The translations under genes and the position numbers were made by a program. Below are positions 5,070 to 6,252 of a DNA stretch of 6,252 bases, in pieces. The DNA lies in contig CAZTOP010000105.1 of the NCBI GenBank assembly GCA_964615145.1, positions 1 through 6,252 of the forward strand, read 5' to 3'. Every line of letters starts with the position of its first letter. The stretch's first letter is position 1. This DNA is from CAIVPM01 sp964615145 (GTDB lineage: Bacteria > Bacteroidota > Bacteroidia > Chitinophagales > Chitinophagaceae). Under the pieces are notes generated by a model. It was not told where the DNA came from, did not search any database, and saw only the letters and a list, made by a program, of their open reading frames with translations.

Positions 5070-6209
5070 ATGAATTTCCAACACTCAGAACTTACACAGC
5101 AGGTTGCACAAACTGCCAGAGATTTTGCAATACAATACTTAAAACCACACTTGATGGAGTGGGACGAAAGTCAGGAATTTCCTGTTCACATTTTTAAAGA
5201 ACTAGGTAAACTTGGAATGATGGGCGTTTTAGTTCCTGAAGCTTATGGTGGTGCTGGTTTAAGTTATCACGAGTACAATGCTATCATTCAAGAAATCTCT
5301 CAAGTATGTGGCTCTATTGGTTTAAGTGTTGCTGCACACAATAGTCTTTGCACAAATCACATTCTAACTTTTGGTAACGAAGAACAAAAACAAAAGTATT
5401 TACCAAAGTTGGCTACAGCAGAACATATTGGTGCTTGGGGTTTAACTGAACCTAACACAGGTAGCGATGCTGGAAATATGAAAACAACTGCTGTTCGTGA
5501 TGGTGATGGTTGGATTTTAAATGGAACCAAAAGCTGGATTACACACGGTAAAAGTGGAGATATTGCAGTTGTTATTACAAGAACTGGTGAACCAAGGGCA
5601 AAGAACAATTCCACTGCTTTTATCGTAGAAAGAGGGATGCAAGGATTTATGGCAGGAAAAAAAGAAAATAAACTTGGAATGCGTGCCAGCGAAACTTGTG
5701 AAATGATATTTGATAATTGCAGAATTAGCGATGCTCAACGTTTGGGCGAAGTGGGTGATGGTTTTAAGCAAGCAATGAAAATATTAGATGGTGGACGTTT
5801 ATCAATTGCAGCATTGTCTGTTGGTATTGCAAAGGGTGCATACAACGCTTCTTTACAATATTCAAAAGAGCGTTATCAGTTCGACCAGCCGATATCAAGT
5901 TTTCAGGGAATTAGTTTTAAATTAGCTGATATGGCTACCGAAATTGCTGCTGCTGATTTGTTATTAAGTAGTGCTTGTGATATGAAAGAAAGAGGGGAGA
6001 AGGTTACTTTATCTGGAGCAATGGCGAAATATTATGGAAGTGAAGTTGCTGTAAGAGTAAGTACAGATGCAGTTCAAATATTTGGTGGATATGGCTACAC
6101 AAAAGATTTTCCTGTAGAGAAATTTTACAGAGATTCTAAACTTTGTACAATTGGAGAAGGTACAAGTGAAATTCAAAAATTAGTTATTGCTAGAGAAATA
6201 TTAAGCTAG
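5070..6209 (+). CDS. Acyl-CoA dehydrogenase, short/branched-chain type
   Basis: FAD-dependent cytosolic enzyme that introduces a trans-2 double bond into acyl-CoA thioesters and passes electrons to electron-transfer flavoprotein, in fatty-acid or branched-chain amino-acid breakdown. The protein has 379 residues, the usual length, and is complete. The N-terminal helical domain (about 1-118) includes GKLGMMGVLVPEAYGGAGL (46-64). The middle beta domain (about 120-225) has the flavin-binding GLTEPNTGSD (124-133) and NGTKSWITHG (151-160). The C-terminal helical domain has R268 in ERYQFDQPI, QIFGGYGYTKDFPVEK (336-351) and the catalytic base E363 in IGEGTSEIQK. Glu at this position is typical of short/medium-chain and butyryl-CoA enzymes rather than isovaleryl-CoA dehydrogenases; chain length cannot be fixed further. 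ATG 5070 is certain: an in-frame TAA lies at 5064-5066. No ETF or thiolase genes are adjacent in view, so it seems to stand alone behind its own promoter. Confidence 0.96.
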   Translation: MNFQHSELTQQVAQTARDFAIQYLKPHLMEWDESQEFPVHIFKELGKLGMMGVLVPEAYGGAGLSYHEYNAIIQEISQVCGSIGLSVAAHNSLCTNHILTFGNEEQKQKYLPKLATAEHIGAWGLTEPNTGSDAGNMKTTAVRDGDGWILNGTKSWITHGKSGDIAVVITRTGEPRAKNNSTAFIVERGMQGFMAGKKENKLGMRASETCEMIFDNCRISDAQRLGEVGDGFKQAMKILDGGRLSIAALSVGIAKGAYNASLQYSKERYQFDQPISSFQGISFKLADMATEIAAADLLLSSACDMKERGEKVTLSGAMAKYYGSEVAVRVSTDAVQIFGGYGYTKDFPVEKFYRDSKLCTIGEGTSEIQKLVIAREILS

Positions 6210-6224
6210 TAGCTTATTATTTTA
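6202..6224 (+). terminator. Weak terminator-like dyad over the acyl-CoA dehydrogenase stop
   Basis: TAAGCTA (6202-6208) and TAGCTTA (6210-6216) are perfect inverted repeats around a single G, with the stop codon at 6207-6209 inside. As RNA this allows a 5-bp stem (TAAGC/GCTTA) with a TAGTA loop, followed by TTATTTTAT. Position and T-rich tail fit a terminator, but the stem is short. Confidence 0.35.
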
Positions 6225-6240
6225 TGTATATTATTTGCTT

Positions 6241-6252
6241 ATGAAAAAACAA
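6241..6252 (+). CDS. Possible start of a further gene (MKKQ..., cut by window edge)
   Basis: ATG AAA AAA CAA at the right edge resembles the start of a lysine-led N-terminus such as a signal peptide, 31 bp after the acyl-CoA dehydrogenase stop. Four codons cannot establish a gene. Confidence 0.25.

Noticed and set aside
5357..5771. Minus-strand frames opposite the acyl-CoA dehydrogenase
   Set aside because: They are antisense shadows; the plus-strand gene holds all catalytic and FAD-binding motifs.

Overview
The window looks like chromosomal DNA from a Bacteroidota bacterium, most likely from the Chitinophagia/Sphingobacteriia/Flavobacteriia side. The DNA is AT-rich. A secreted protein ends in a type IX secretion (Por) C-terminal sorting domain. 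Promoter-like sites of the Bacteroidota TTG / TAnnTTTG form are visible, and starts lack clear Shine-Dalgarno sequences. Placement below phylum is inference.

Layout: (1) 1-797, minus strand: the N-terminal 265 codons of seryl-tRNA synthetase (serS), running off the left edge at class II motif 2. (2) 798-904: divergent intergenic region with a good serS promoter candidate. (3) 905-1342, plus: a small DUF983 membrane protein with two CPxC pairs. (4) 1343-1571: a hairpin-plus-T-tract terminator candidate, a perfect TATGTTTG -7 box, and a 14-bp perfect palindrome with a third half-site in front of pyrG. (5) 1572-3197, plus: complete CTP synthase (pyrG). (6) 3264-4761, plus: a secreted multidomain protein (signal peptide, NLVPN-SFE galactose-binding-like domain, Ig/PKD-like domain, FN3-like domain, type IX sorting domain). 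Its signal peptide is separated from the rest by a 9-C homopolymer that puts the two parts out of frame by one base. (7) 4762-5069: G-poor intergenic region with a 21-bp tandem repeat, a startless open frame, a promoter candidate and an operator-like inverted repeat. (8) 5070-6209, plus: complete acyl-CoA dehydrogenase. (9) 6241-6252: possible first codons of another gene.

The genes do not form one pathway. serS, pyrG and the acyl-CoA dehydrogenase are housekeeping or catabolic genes; the secreted protein is an accessory surface or extracellular gene between them. The strongest lead is that gene. The C9 tract lies right after the signal peptide and N-terminal motif, so gain or loss of one C would switch the exported protein on or off (phase variation), unless the tract is simply a sequencing error. 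The same gene has a 15-bp terminator-like hairpin inside its signal-peptide codons and a palindromic genomic repeat read through as protein in its FN3-like domain. I see no CRISPR array, tRNA, rRNA or transposase.
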